From Paulinella micropora (taxonomy: Eukaryota; Cercozoa; Imbricatea; Euglyphida), in contig BJOX01000233.1 in the NCBI GenBank assembly GCA_009731375.1, forward strand, positions 502,152-548,408: 46,257 bases of DNA, given 5' to 3'. The notes beneath the pieces are model-generated. The model made no database searches. It was not told where the DNA came from and was given only the letters and a program-made list of their open reading frames with translations. The position numbers were made by a program, and so were the translations under genes. This document shows positions 1-35,950 of the stretch, piece by piece; the first letter of the stretch is position 1; each line of letters starts with the position of its first letter.

Positions 1-171
1 CCCCCCCCCCCCCCCCCCCCCCCCCATCTACCCTCTTCCCCTCTCCCCATCGTCGCTTTTCCTCTCATTCTCACATGCACAACTTTTACACAGCCTTGGA
101 GCAATCTCAGCTCGGGACGCGCTCTAGATAGTGAATCAGTTGAAATAGAGATTTACGAAGACTCTGGCAAA

Positions 172-1520
172 GTATTGCCAAAATGAATGGCTGAAATGCT
201 CCAAGGCTCTAAGAGTTGTGCCAGAGGGGCTTAGAGGCTGATTCTTTGTGTTTTCGCAAGCTTGTCACTAGCTCTTTTTTTAGGGATATCATTAAAATTA
301 TGAAACTCGAATGTAATGACAAAGTAATGCCAAAATGAATGAAAACCAAAAATCAGCCTCTCAACCTTTCTGGCACAACTTTGGGAGCCTTGGAGCATTC
401 TCAGCCATTCATTTTGGCGCCGGCAAATTCGCTTCGGGTACGTACAATTGCGGGGATGGTTCAAGGGGGGAGGGCCCCTCGGACCCTCCCTTTCCACAGT
501 TGACAGGGTGCGTTCAATTGCCGAAGGTAACGGCACAAACCCTTCTAGCACAACTGTGGGAGCCTTGGAGCGTTCTCAGCCACTCATTTTTGTGCCGGCG
601 AATTCGCTTCGGGTACGTACAATTCCAGGGCTTAGGTTCCCGGGGAGGCTCACCGGACCCCCCCTTGCCACAGTCGACAGGGTACGTTCAATTGCCGGAG
701 GAAACCGGCATAAACCCTTCTGGCACAACTCTTAGAGCCTTAGAGCATTCTCAGCCATTCATTTTGGTGCCGGCTAACTCGCGTGGGGTACGTACATTTG
801 CAGGGCTGGGGTTCCCGGGGAGAGGGACCCCCGGACCCCCCCTTCCCCGTCGATAGGATACGTTCAATTGCCGAGGTACCGGCAAGTACTCCCCAAAAAA
901 ACAAGGCATTTTAGCATTCAGGACACTCCCCTAACGCAAATATTTGCATGAATTCAAAAAAAAAATTATGTCAACATCAAGATGGAGTCTGGGGCTAGCC
1001 ACCCTGCAAATATGAGCTCCCAACTCCTCCTGGTTCCCACAAAAAATGACTTACGGGGCCAGGGGATGCAGAAAATAGGCCAAAAAACAAGGAATTTTGG
1101 CATTCAGGACACTCCCCTAACGCAAATATTTGCGCGAATTCCGGAAAAAAATTATACCAGCATCAAATATTTGCGTTTGGGGAGTGTCCTGAATTCTAAA
1201 ATTCCTTGTTTTTTGGCCTATTTTCTGCATCCCCTGTCCCGATAAATCATGGTTTGTGCGAACCAGGATTTGGGAACTCATATTTGCAGGGTGCTAGCCC
1301 CAGACTCGATTGATTCCAGAAAAATTACCAGCAGCAAGATTGAGTCTGGGGCTAGCCACCCTGCAAATATGAGCTCCCAACTCCTCCTGATTCCCACAAA
1401 CCATGATTTATAGGAACAGGGGTGCGGAAATGCTGGGGGGATTGGTTTACACAATTTCCATTTCCCCCCTCCCCCCAAACCCCCCACCCCCTACTCCCAA
1501 CACCTTTCAGGGATAATGAG
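172..1520 (+). repeat. GC-rich modular dispersed repeat, block 1
   Basis: The block has two parts. Positions 366-890 hold about three tandem units of ~180 bp, each with a 'GGCACAACT..GAGCCTT..GAGCATTCTCAGCCATTCATTTT' type start, a GGGTACGTAC core, a G-run/C-run foldback and a TACGTTCAATTGCC end. Positions 900-1520 hold ~170-bp units with 'CATTCAGGACACTCCCC', an AAATATTTG core and 'CTGCAAATATGAGCTCCCAA'. Inverted pieces occur at 178-246 (against 342-420) and at 1164-1310 (against 1090-1134 and 1325-1385). The block ends in 'CTTTCAGGGATAAT', the same terminus as blocks 3 and 4 downstream. No plausible protein is seen; open frames across it are shadows of the GC-rich units. Confidence 0.75.
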
Positions 1521-1550
1521 AGAGAGAGAGAAAGTGTATGTATGTACGTG

Positions 1551-2160
1551 ATGTATACATTTTCTATACATGATTATATGTACGTACGTACGTAGTATGT
1601 ATGTATGTATGTATATATGTATGTATATATGTATGTATGTATGTACGTATGTATGTATGTATGTGCGTATGTATATATGTATGTATGAATGTAGGTATGT
1701 AGGTAGGTATGTATGTATGTATGTATGTAGGTAGGTAGGTAGGTAGGTAGGAGGTAGGTAGGTGGGTAGGTAGGTGTAGGTAGGTTAGGTAGGTAGGTGG
1801 GTGGGTGGGTAGGTAGGTAGGGTAGAGTAGGTAGTAGGTAGGTGGGTAGGTAGGTAGGTAGGTAGGTATGTACGTATGTATGTATGTATATATGTTTACA
1901 TGTATGTATGTCTGTATGTATGCATGAATGCATCTATGCATGTATGTATGTATGTGTGTATGTATGTATGTATGCATGCATGCATGCATGTATGCTTGCA
2001 TATATGTATGTATTCATGTATGTGTATGTATGTACGTATGTATGTATGTGTATGTACACAGCTCAGATTCCGACCTGTGAGACATATGTACGTGTGTATG
2101 TCTATGTGTGTGTAATTGTGTGTGCGTGTGTGTGTACGCATGTGTGTGTGTGTGTGGTCT
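1551..2160. repeat. TGTA/TAGG/TG compound microsatellite
   Basis: A (TGTA)n tract passes into (TAGG)n at about 1690-1865, returns to (TGTA)n and ends in TG repeats. Long open frames of alternating YIHT or VCMY residues across it are products of the 4-bp repeat and are not genes. Confidence 0.95.
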
Positions 2161-2353
2161 GTCTGCCTCTTTTTGAAAAAAAAAAAACTCTTTCCAGGAG
2201 CTTTCGTTGAACCTTAGTTCCAGATTTCCTTATGAGCTTGTACTGTCGTTCCTTGGAACCAGAATTCTTCTGAATTAAGCTCTTCTTTATTTTTCTTTCG
2301 TCTCTTTCTCATTAAACCTCGCTTACAGTACTGCTTACTGAAATTTAAAAAAA

Positions 2354-2558
2354 NNNNNNNNNNNNNNNNNNNNNNNNNNNNNNNNNNNNNNNNNNNNNNN
2401 NNNNNNNNNNNNNNNNNNNNNNNNNNNNNNNNNNNNNNNNNNNNNNNNNNNNNNNNNNNNNNNNNNNNNNNNNNNNNNNNNNNNNNNNNNNNNNNNNNNN
2501 NNNNNNNNNNNNNNNNNNNNNNNNNNNNNNNNNNNNNNNNNNNNNNNNNNNNNNNNNN

Positions 2559-2644
<86 letters not shown>
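2354..2644. other. Assembly gap followed by poly-A
   Basis: A 205-base gap (2354-2558) follows a short A-run and is followed by about 86 A residues. A homopolymer probably broke the assembly here. Confidence 0.9.
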
Positions 2645-2645
<1 letters not shown>

Positions 2646-3540
2646 ATCAAGTACCTGATATTATTTCTGTAATATCGCGAGATAGTGATGTCTCCACGAA
2701 GATTTATGAAAAAGATGGCCGACACGGGCATTGTGCCCTCAGCCCTAAGTGCAGAGTAGTGATGTGTCGAGGGGACACCGTTGATTTCTGGATACGTGTA
2801 TGAACGTACACTATCTTTCATATCGGATTCAGTTTGGAGGACATTATATAAACGAAAAAAAAAGAAGCCTGATTGGAAGGCTCTTGCCACGAAATCAAAA
2901 GAGCAAACCAAAAACAAAGAGGGTGAGGGGCAATAGGGAGGACAACAGACAGTCAGATGCCAGTCCATTTTCCTTCCTCTTGAAGAATACAAAGGAATTT
3001 ATTATGTATGCTATCGTATTCATATGATCCTCTGTTACGACAGACAAGCGAGGAGAAAAGCTCTGGGAAGGGATTAGGAGGAAGGCAGCGGGGGAGGACA
3101 GGGGGTGGGGTTTTCTGTAGCAAGTTTGGTGAGGAATGGCATTCCAGCGAAAGGGGCAGTGCATTTGTCTCTGTCAGGACTAACAGGAAATGCCAACCTC
3201 TTCGGAGAGAACCATACTAAAAAAGTTTTTTATGGTTATTCCATGAGAAGGCGCCCAGCCAGTAGGTCGTTGTTCACCTAGAAAGATGCTGAAAGTGAGA
3301 TTTGAGATCTCCGCCATCTCTCAATCCCTGGAGGAAGAAATAAATCAACGGTCTCACCTCTCCACTCTGTCCTCGTTTTCCTCCCTTTATTTGGTACCTT
3401 AGTTTTTCTTAACCTTCTTTTCCTACCCAATACTAGACTACATACTCATCTGCTAACGACCCTTTAATAAACATCTTCAATAAAAAGATGACTGTCAGCT
3501 AAGGTAGAGGACAAACATACATGCACAACAAGCGTCACAC
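2645..3540. other. Unassigned ordinary sequence upstream of the phosphatase gene
   Basis: About 0.9 kb of mixed-composition sequence without an obvious repeat. It has short open frames on both strands, none with a recognisable motif. It could hold a 5' exon, 5' UTR or promoter of the phosphatase gene, whose visible coding part begins at 6184, but no splice or start signal lets me choose one. Confidence 0.4.
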
Positions 3541-3559
3541 GCAAGCTGAATAAGTATCA

Positions 3560-3795
3560 TCATGCACACATACATACATATATACATACATACACACACA
3601 GACACAGAAACACACACAGACACAGACACACACACACACACACAGACACAGACACACACACACACACACACACAGCACACAACACACACACACACACACA
3701 CACAGACCTGCGATGTATGTATGCATGTGGTTATGTATGTATGTGTTCGCGTGTATGTTATATATATATGTATGTATTGTATGTATGTATGTATG

Positions 3796-3827
<32 letters not shown>

Positions 3828-4179
3828 AATGTATATATGTATGTATGTATATATGTATGTATGTATGTGTATGTAAATACATATGTATGTATGTCATATG
3901 TATGTATGTATATGTATGTATGTATGTATGTATGTATGCATGTATGTAGGTAGGTAGGTAGGTAGGTACGTACGGTACGTACGGTATGTATGTATGTATG
4001 TATGTATGCATGTATGTATGTATGTATGTATGTATGGTACCTACGGTATGTATGTATGTATGTATGTATGTATGTATGTATGTATGTATGTATGTATGTA
4101 TGCATGTGTTTGTGTGTTTGTATGTATGTATGTATGTATGTATGTGTGTGTATGTGTATGTATGTATGTATGTTATGTG

Positions 4180-4210
<31 letters not shown>

Positions 4211-4240
4211 TGTATGTATGTATGTATGTGTGTATGTATG

Positions 4241-4272
<32 letters not shown>

Positions 4273-4520
4273 TGTATATAATCTATTATGTAATGTATGT
4301 ATATATGTATGTATGTATGTATGTCACTATGTATGTCACTATGTATGTCACTATGTATGTCACAATGTATGTATGTATGTATGTATGTATGTGCATACAT
4401 ACATACATACATACATGCATACATAAATACATTACATACATTCATACATTACATACATATATACGACATATATACGACATACATACACACATACATACAT
4501 GTTTAAATGTAAGTATGTAA
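3560..4520. repeat. CA then TGTA compound microsatellite
   Basis: (CA)n/(CAGA)n runs to about 3705, then (TGTA)n with occasional TGCA, TACG and GTCAC variants, including four 'GTCACTAT'-like units near 4322-4365. From about 4392 the polarity switches to (TACA)n. Confidence 0.95.
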
Positions 4521-4627
4521 GTATGTATGTATGTATGTATGTATGTATGTGTGTGTGTATGTATGTGTGTATGTATGTATGTAAGTATGTATGTATGTAT
4601 ATATCTATATGTATGTATGTATGTATG

Positions 4628-4704
<77 letters not shown>

Positions 4705-4761
4705 CCTACCTTCCTACCTACCTACCTACCTACCTACCCACCTACCTACCTACCTACCTAC

Positions 4762-4838
<77 letters not shown>

Positions 4839-4916
4839 AGCCCGCTACCCAGTCGCCAATCGGTGGGGTGGAATGGATGCCTATGTCTTCGGATTTGCAG
4901 AGCTGATAGACCAAAC

Positions 4917-4948
<32 letters not shown>

Positions 4949-4975
4949 TATTATTATTATTATTATTATTATCTA
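4521..4975. repeat. TGTA, CTAT, CCTA and ATT microsatellites
   Basis: (TGTA)n leads into (CTAT)n at 4631-4703, (CCTA)n to about 4763 and (CTAT)n to 4838. A short unique stretch (4840-4917) precedes (ATT)n at 4918-4970. Confidence 0.95.
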
Positions 4976-4984
4976 TCTATCTAT

Positions 4985-5431
4985 TATGTAAGTAAATAAG
5001 TAAATAAGTAAGTATGTTTGTAAGTATGTTTGTATGTATGTACGTATGTATGTATGTATTAAAATGTATGTATGTATGTATGTGTGTGTATGTATATATG
5101 TATGTATGTATGTATTGTATGTATGTATGTATGTATGTATGTATGTATGCATGTATGTGTGTATGTGTGTATGTATGAGTGTGTATGTGTGTGTATGTGT
5201 GTGTATGTATGTATGTATATATGTATGTATGTATGTATGTATGTGTATGTATGTGTGTATGTATGTGTGTATGTATGTGTGTATGCATGTATGTATGCAT
5301 GTATGTATGTATGTATGTATGTATGTATGTATGTATGTATGTACGTACGTATGTATGTACGTACGTACGTATGTATGTATGTATGTATGTATGTATGTAT
5401 GTTATGTATGTTATGTGCATATGTACATACA

Positions 5432-5465
<34 letters not shown>

Positions 5466-6160
5466 CATACATACATACATACATAACATACATACATACA
5501 TACATACATACATACATACATACATACCTACATACATACCTACATACCTACATACCTGCATACATGCATACATGCATACATACATACATACATACATACA
5601 TACACACAAACACACACCCACATACATACATACATACATACATACATACATACATACATACATACATACATACATGCATGCATGTAACATACATACATAC
5701 ATACATGCATGCATACATACATACATACATACATACATACATACATACATACATACATACATACATACCAACATACCAACATACATACATACATACATAC
5801 CTACATACCTACATACATACATACATGCATGCATGCATACATGCATACATACATACATACATACATACATACATACATACACACAACACACACACACATA
5901 CATACATACATACATACATACATACATACATACATACATACATACATACATGCATGCATACATACATACATACATACATACATACATACATACATACATA
6001 CATGCGTGCATTCATGCATGCATTCATGCATGCATGCATACATACATACATACATACATACATACATACATACATACAGGATGGAGATATCCATACATAC
6101 ATACATAGAAACAGACATATTTACATACATACATGCATGCATGCATGATGCATGCATACA
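4985..6160. repeat. Long TGTA array followed by TACA array
   Basis: About 430 bp of (TGTA)n switches near 5420-5428 to more than 700 bp of its reverse complement (TACA)n. The two halves form a very large imperfect inverted repeat. It ends some 25 bases before the first visible exon of the phosphatase gene. Confidence 0.9.
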
Positions 6161-6183
6161 TTTCTGCGTTGCGTGTTGTTCAG

Positions 6184-29471
<23,288 letters not shown>

Positions 29472-29929
29472 CCTGTCAGCATTAGCACTTCTCCAGCTTT
29501 GCCTGCCCGCCGCGCTCCACTCACCTGCCCTCCCCCTGCACTCTCTATCATGACAACCCACCCACCCACCCACCCACACGCCCACGCGTCCGCCCCAATG
29601 CGTGCGGAGCCACGTACCGCCGGCTCTCCCCGCGGCCCGGCCTTGCCTTGACACGCACGGCCGGGCCCGAGCCGCCAGGCAGCAACGACTGGTTTCGAGA
29701 TGAGGCAGCATAGATAGGGACAGCATATATGATGATATGAAAAACTATATTATATGTAAATACAATGTAATATAGTACAGTGTAAGATTATGTATATTTA
29801 TTTGTATATTTTATAGCATACGTTTAACATGTATGTAGATATATATATGTATATTATGTATATGTATATTTATATGTACTGTGTATATGTTTATGTGTAT
29901 GTGCATGTATGTGTAGTGTACATGCATGT
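29472..29929 (+). other. Downstream flank / probable 3' UTR of the phosphatase gene
   Basis: GC-rich for ~240 bp, with (ACCC)n at 29558-29576, then strongly AT-rich from about 29720. The compositional drop could mark the transcript end. One frame ending at 29713 ('GSNDWFRDEAA', stop) looks protein-like, but no phase-consistent exon uses it. Confidence 0.4.
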
Positions 29930-30142
29930 TGTACTATCCCCAACGATAGCTCAATGGAAGAGTAAGTCGGTAATATAACCAAACACAGTCCTCTAAAAGA
30001 GAATGATGTCTCGTTATATTAGCTGACGCAAAGACAAAAAGCCGCCAAAAGACCAGGATCAAATTGGCATTTCAGACGTGTCCGGCCAGACGAAATCTAT
30101 AAATAAGTTTTTTACCGTATAATTCGGGGGGTGATGTCCACA
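29930..30142 (-). repeat. LTR (3' LTR in element orientation), 213 bp
   Basis: It differs from the other LTR by about four substitutions and one 4-bp indel (CAGT is missing here), about 98% identity over aligned bases. The ends are TG and CA. Confidence 0.92.
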
Positions 30143-30156
30143 GTACCCCCTCACAG
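30143..30156 (-). promoter_or_regulatory. Polypurine tract next to the 3' LTR
   Basis: On the minus strand GTGAGGGGGTAC lies immediately before the LTR start TGTGGACATC. This is the position and composition expected of the plus-strand primer. Confidence 0.65.
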
Positions 30157-31094
30157 TTTTTTATGGCGGAACTTCGTTTCCGACATAATACGCTTTGAAC
30201 TGATTTCTTTTCTGACTAAGATTCGTTTAGAGTTATGTATGAAGATACATCAACCCACGAATAAGCCGTTATAAAACAACAATGATACTTGCCCCGGTAC
30301 CAATCGTATATATACTCTAGCACATTCAGTATCTATATTAAAATCTTCCTCTTTCTTCTGTCGATAAGATATTTGTGCAGTATGTCCAAGTATAATGTTT
30401 TATGGTTGAGTAATAATGTAATGTCGCCATTTCCATATATATGTAATAACCGGTCGGTTTCCATAAATACATTTACTTTTTTTAAGACATACCCTTGTAT
30501 AAATCGGTATTAATATCATTTAATATAGTGTCAGGTGATCAAGTCTGACGACTATATCCGAAGTTGGGTTGAGTGCGCCCTAACCTTGCGATATGCCGAT
30601 ACAAGTAGAGATCGATGGAATCCGGTGTAGCAGTTCGTTATTAATATATCAGTTCTTGATTAGACTGTAGAGTCTTTAATGAGATCATCATTCTGGTACT
30701 AATGCGGGTCGTATCCAGGAAACACAATCGCTCACTCAAATAGCGATCCCGTAACGGTGCTGTTTCCTGGCCGTCTCGTCTGTCTCTGCCGAAGCAAGAG
30801 AATAGAATGCATACTTTTTGTCAGCTGTGTCTTGTTAATCTCTAGAAGAATGAATGCTGTAGTAGCTTTAATATCTAAGTAAGGTTGTCGGGACGATATT
30901 GGATCAATGGTATGTTCGCAATCAATCAGGTCCACAATACTTCTAGAGAAAAAAATATTTACTATAGACGCCGTTTACGCGCGCGGACTCCAGGCTTTAC
31001 CTGGTGGAGGACCTCCAACCAAAGTTAAGTCTAAGGTAGACTGTTGGAGTCGAGGACGTCCCAAATTTTGTGAGGGATTGCGCCTTGTGCCAAG
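30157..31094 (-). other. AT-rich 3' non-coding part of the LTR element
   Basis: About 940 bp between the end of the pol tail and the polypurine tract. Short open frames only; no envelope-like or other motif is seen. Confidence 0.55.
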
Positions 31095-31870
31095 TCAAAA
31101 GGAATGTCTAGCGCCCCTCGTGGTAGTGCTTGTATGCGTTGGTATGATACACGCGGTATGATCTTTATCTGTAGGAAATATGGTATCATCCCATGTCTCA
31201 AGTTTCTTGGCGTCTATATATACTGGAAGGTATTGTCTTACTTTAGGATCTTCCACTGGATCCAGACTCCTCCAGAAATGTAAGACTGGTTGTATTATTT
31301 GTGCCGCAGTCGAAATTCGATTCGATCGCGTATGGCGTTTGTGAGGTACTGCCATGACTCTCATGAGATATAAATCTGAGAGCGTGTCATCGGCTACGTG
31401 TTGGGCCGCAGGCCTCACCAAGTAAAAAGCGTCTTTGGCCCATGAAATATGTCCAATCGCATCTCCTTCTTTCCAACTGGGGTGAACGAGAGTGTCATTG
31501 CCCGCGCGAGGGTCTTGATCTCCGTCATCGCTCCCCTCTTTATGGACTCCTTGCGAACGTGCCGTCCTTATCGCCTTTCTCGGTCGGTCGTAGATAAGGT
31601 CATTTTGCGCTCTCCTTATTTGCGCCTCCGTGAACTTTCCTTCCGGCACGTTCGACTCCACCCTTTTGCGGGTCTGAGTCCCCGCCGCACTTTTGCGGTC
31701 GGTGGCCCGCTTGTTCTCCAGCTCAGCCTCCTCCTTCTCCGCAATTGGTGCCCTGTAGACATCCCGTTCCGAGATATCCTCCTGNNNNNNNNNNTTACGG
31801 ATTGTTGGGATCTTTTTAAAGTCAGCCTCCATCCGTTTGAGTGCTTGATCAACGGACTCATCTTCAAGTA
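31095..31870 (-). other. Long pol C-terminal tail without a chromodomain
   Basis: After the GPY/F module about 230 residues continue in one open frame (31095-31784, interrupted only by the gap at 31785-31794). The stretch is highly charged, followed by a more ordered part with 'WKEGDAIGHISWAKDAFYLV' and 'VLHFWRSLDPVEDPKVRQYL'. No chromodomain pattern (YxVExILxxR..WKGY) is visible. The function is unknown. Confidence 0.6.
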
Positions 31871-34800
31871 GGAAGGGATCATACTTAATCAGCCTTCGTA
31901 CATTGACTATTTGAACTTTCCCTCTGCCCCTGATTTTATAATTCAAAGGCCCCATCTGTTCCATGATCTGGTATGGTCCTTTCCAGTGGATGAACAGCTT
32001 CGAGCTGACTCCCTGAGGAACCTGAGGATGATACAGTAGTACNNNNNNNNNNCTGAGGATGGTACAGTAGTACAATATCCCCGACCTGATCTGACTTGAT
32101 CCAGGTGTGCCTGCCTGACACCTTCAGCATCAGTCTTCCTTCCCTATGCGCCTGTACTATTTGCTCCGCCTCCATCTTCGCCCGAAGTCTCATCCCAAAC
32201 AGCTCATCCTGATCTGCCCATGAATCTTTGGGTGCAGCAGTGAGGCTGGGATGGCGGGCTCACGCCCATATACCAATTGGTATGGCGAGACGGAACCTTT
32301 TGAACCACCTAACGCTGTAGAGGGTAGGCAATTCATAGCAAAGGCAAACGAGGATGCTGCCTCCACCCATGCCTTTTGGTTCTCCTTCTTCATACAATAC
32401 ATCTTCAGCGCGGCCTTCAGGGGTCTATGCACCCGCTCTATCTTGCCGTTCGCTCTGGGGTTATAGGCGGTGACATATTGCCATTTCATGCCGTAATATG
32501 CAGATAGCTTGTCAATGACTTCATTATTAAAGTCAGAGCCTCGATCTGAGCATATTTTTCTCAGCACCCCAATCTGAGATGATCCCGTCAATCAACGCCT
32601 TGGCTGTTGTTTCGCCCGTAACGTCTTTGACTGGGACCACCCATACATAGTTGGTGGCTCTGTCTATGGCCGTTAGAAGGTATCTGGAACCTTCCGTCGT
32701 GACCGGGAAAGGTCCTACATGATCAGTGTGTAAGAACTCGAACATTCCTAAGTGTAAAGGAAAAGTCCCGATCAGGCCAAAATTCGCCTTCAATGGTGTT
32801 TTGGATGTCTTGCATGGGATGCATGCATTGACCTGTTCATCAATATTCTCCTTCATCTTCTTCCACCAGAATCGTCTCGAAATGAACATATGCGTTCTTT
32901 GTCGGCCCGGGTGCGCCAGTAGTGGGCAGTTATGAGCAGCGACAAAAATGACGTGTCTGAGTTTTTCAGGAACCCAGAGAGTCCATTTGTCTGGTTGTGA
33001 TGCATAGCGCCCGTGCTGGCCTTTGTACCACAAGAGACCGTCTCTCCACCCCATCTCCTTCTGTTGCTCATTAATCTCCTTCGTCATTTTCAGCTCGTTC
33101 GGGTTCTTGTATAGCTGTATTAGCTCATTGAACTCCGGATCGAGAGCCTGTTGCTGTCTCCGTGCAGTGGGTGAGGCTATGTGGATAGTCCCATCCTCTA
33201 GCTGCACTCCTATCCTCTCAGGGTTTTCGTCTGACTCAGCCATAGTAAATTCTGGTGATCAGTCCTTACTATAAACTGAGGTCCACCCCATAGATACTCT
33301 CTCAACCGTTTTAGGGCCCAGACCACCGCCAGTGCCTCTCTCTGTCTCGTACAATAGTTTCGCTCCGCCGAGCACATATTTCTACTTATAAACATGATCG
33401 GGCGCAACTTTTTCTCCTCATCTTCCTGTTGTAAGACTGCGCCGATCGCGAACTTTGATGCGTCTGTGTCGACTACGAATTGCTTCGAAAAGTCGGGCAT
33501 CATCAGCACGAGTCAGCCATCCTTCGGATCTTTATAGATGAGATCTTTGAGCGTGTTGTACGCTTCTAAGGCTTCATCATCCCACTTCTCAAAATCACCG
33601 AAGTCGATCATTTTCTCCAACTTAGCCCGAGTTGCACCCCAATTGGGTATGAACTGGCTGTAATATTGCGCCATCGCAAGAAATGAGTGCAGCTCTGTGC
33701 GATTCTTCGGCCTCTGTCGGCTCATGATCTCCTCCCTCTTCTCTTTGGATATCGAGACTCTATTGTAAGAGATTTCGTACCCCAAATATGTCACGCTTGT
33801 CTTTGCGAGTTGACATTTCTTCAATTACATTTCAGGCCAAATAGTTTGATACGCCTGAAAATATCTATTAGATGGTCGATGTGCTCTTCCATCGTATTGG
33901 AGTACACGATAATGTCATCGATGTAACAAAATGCGTACTCTTCCGCCTTCTGTCCTCTTCTCCTCATGAAACCTCCCTCTGTCTGGTCATTATATTTGCT
34001 ACTCAGCATGCTTTGCATCGCTTTCTGAAAGAGTCACGGGGCCTGTTTGAGTCCCATCGGAAGTACTTTCCACTGATATATCTCCATTCCTACTACAAAT
34101 GCAGTCAGCCATCTGGACTTTTCATCCAGTGGAATTTACCAAAAGCCATTTTTCAGATCAATGACTGAGTATAGCTTGGCGTTCCGCAATGCTCGCCTTC
34201 CTTCTTCAAGAGTAGGTAATGGATTTCGTTCCTCCTCTAAAATTTTATTGACGCGGGCATAGTTAACCGTTAAGCGCCATTCTCCTCCCGGTTTAGGCAC
34301 CAGTCTCGGTTGGGAAACTATTGGAGATGTCGATCTCTCAATGAAATCCTCATCGAGTAACTGCCGTGCTTGTTCTTCTGCGATCTTTGCTTCATGTATA
34401 CTCAGATTTGCCCGTCGTGGCGCCGGGGAAGGCTCAGCACCTGGTATTTTACAAATAACCGCGGTGAAGTCTTCCGGCTTGACACCTCCCGCTTGAGGGG
34501 GGTCAAAAATCATTTTGTTCGCCTTCAATCTCTCTTTCAAAACCTCTTTCTCCTTCTCCGTACCTGCTCCTCCTGCCAATTTCTCGTCTATCGCCGCCTT
34601 AAACTCCTCCTCTGACATTCTCTTGTGATGCTTGAGGGGTGCTCTGTCCTCCTCCAAGCCCAACTCTTCTTCTGATATATCGTCCATTCCCGTTTTTTCA
34701 TATGTGGCAGTGTCTGGTTCGTCGTCCTCCGCCAGACCTACCAACATATCTATTAATCTCGCATATTGCAACGGAGCTTTTCGGATGTACAAACCATCGA

Positions 34801-35940
34801 AGCATGTGAATGCTTGAGGAATCAATTTCAACTTGCCCTGGTCTCTGAGCTTCCGCTTGTATGCACTGCTCTGTTCACGAGTCCCGAGACGACAAGCCAC
34901 CACTAAGTGTTGCTTCCGTGAGGGCACCGGTATCGGATGATCAATAAGCCGGTCCCGTATCTCCTGCGCCCATATCGCCTTCTCATTGTACGGGAGTATG
35001 ACCGTATATGGTTTATTATTTTCAAAAAGAGTGCGCAGGCACTTTTTCACTTCTGTCAGTGAGCGCGGCCACGTAGGCTCGTCACCCCAGAATTCAGTAA
35101 TAAAGCTTTTAATATCTTCTGCCGGAATATCAGGGAGTCGTACCCTTCTCCTCGGTATAAACTCCTGTCTGTCCTTCTCTTCCACCTTTACGTGAAAGCA
35201 ATACCCGTTGGTAATATATACATCGGCCCCTGCTCCTTCTTCAAATCTCGCCAACGATGGGCACCTTTTTCCCATGCATATAATCTCCTCTTTCCTCTTT
35301 TCAATGAGATCGTCTATCGACTTTTTATCCCATTCTGTAGAGACTGTAGCAGTATAGACCTCCACCTCTCTCTTGTCTGACAGGTTTGAACCATCTTTAG
35401 ACACCGCGTCCGTTGGCATATATGCCTCATATGCGTGTGTAATGGCCACCTGTTTCCCTTCTGATGCTACCCCTAGGTGTAGGGCCTCGTATGAGTCAAT
35501 AGCATGGAGAGAGTCGACAGTATATTCTTCTCCTGGCTCTACGCCGTATACGACTCTTTTGGCGGCGCAATCAATCACAACGTTCATTGTCGCCAGTTGG
35601 TCGTACGACAAAAGAACAGATCCGTGGTATTCGGGGACAACGTACAAGTCCACTCGATATACTCGTCCGGATTTCAATTTAAAATTTAAAGTGATGATGC
35701 CCGTTATATCCGTCCGACTACTNNNNNNNNNNCTATATCCGTTCGACTACTAACTCCTTTCAAGGTGTCAGATGATTTTTTCATATTAGTTTCTAACCAC
35801 GCATGGTGTTTCGTAGTAAATTTCCGGCCGACAATATTAATATTCGCCATAGTATCATTACCAACGTTTATAAAGGTATTTAATGTTTCACAAAAAAGGT
35901 TCGTATAGCATAAAGCGTCTGGCCGGTGACTTTTTAAGGC
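31095..35940 (-). pseudogene. Pol of the LTR retrotransposon (broken)
   Basis: Protease-like region at 35700-35940, where no D-[ST]-G is visible in the sequenced part. A ~300-residue spacer follows. Reverse transcriptase starts near 34450: 'SPIVSQPRLVPKPGGEWRL', 'LYSVIDLKNGFW', and the catalytic 'FCYIDDIIVYS' near 33930. RNase H at 33210-33509: 'VVDTDASKFAIGAVLQQ', 'REALAVVWALKRL', 'TDHQNLLW'. Integrase at 32200-33100: H-x6-H...CIPC zinc site, 'LHTDHVGPFP', 'CSDRGSDF', 'NGKIERVHRPLK' (DDE). GPY/F-type module 'HWKGPYQIMEQMGPLNYKI' near 31900-32000. Breaks: in-frame stops at 34136-34138, 34034-34036 and 33513-33515, and frame changes near 33830, 33240, 32575 and 32200. The RNase H C-terminal part appears deleted. 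Confidence 0.9.
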
Positions 35941-35950
35941 NNNNNNNNNN

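Noticed and set aside
1564-6148. Long open frames of alternating Tyr/Ile/His/Thr or Cys/Met/Tyr/Val residues on both strands
   Set aside because: They follow directly from TGTA/TACA repeats, occur in several frames at once, and have no splice or start context.
29574-29713. Last exon ending 'GSNDWFRDEAA'
   Set aside because: It looks like a protein end, but no phase-consistent acceptor joins it to the phosphatase gene. The exon at 29439-29471 completes the PP2C fold.
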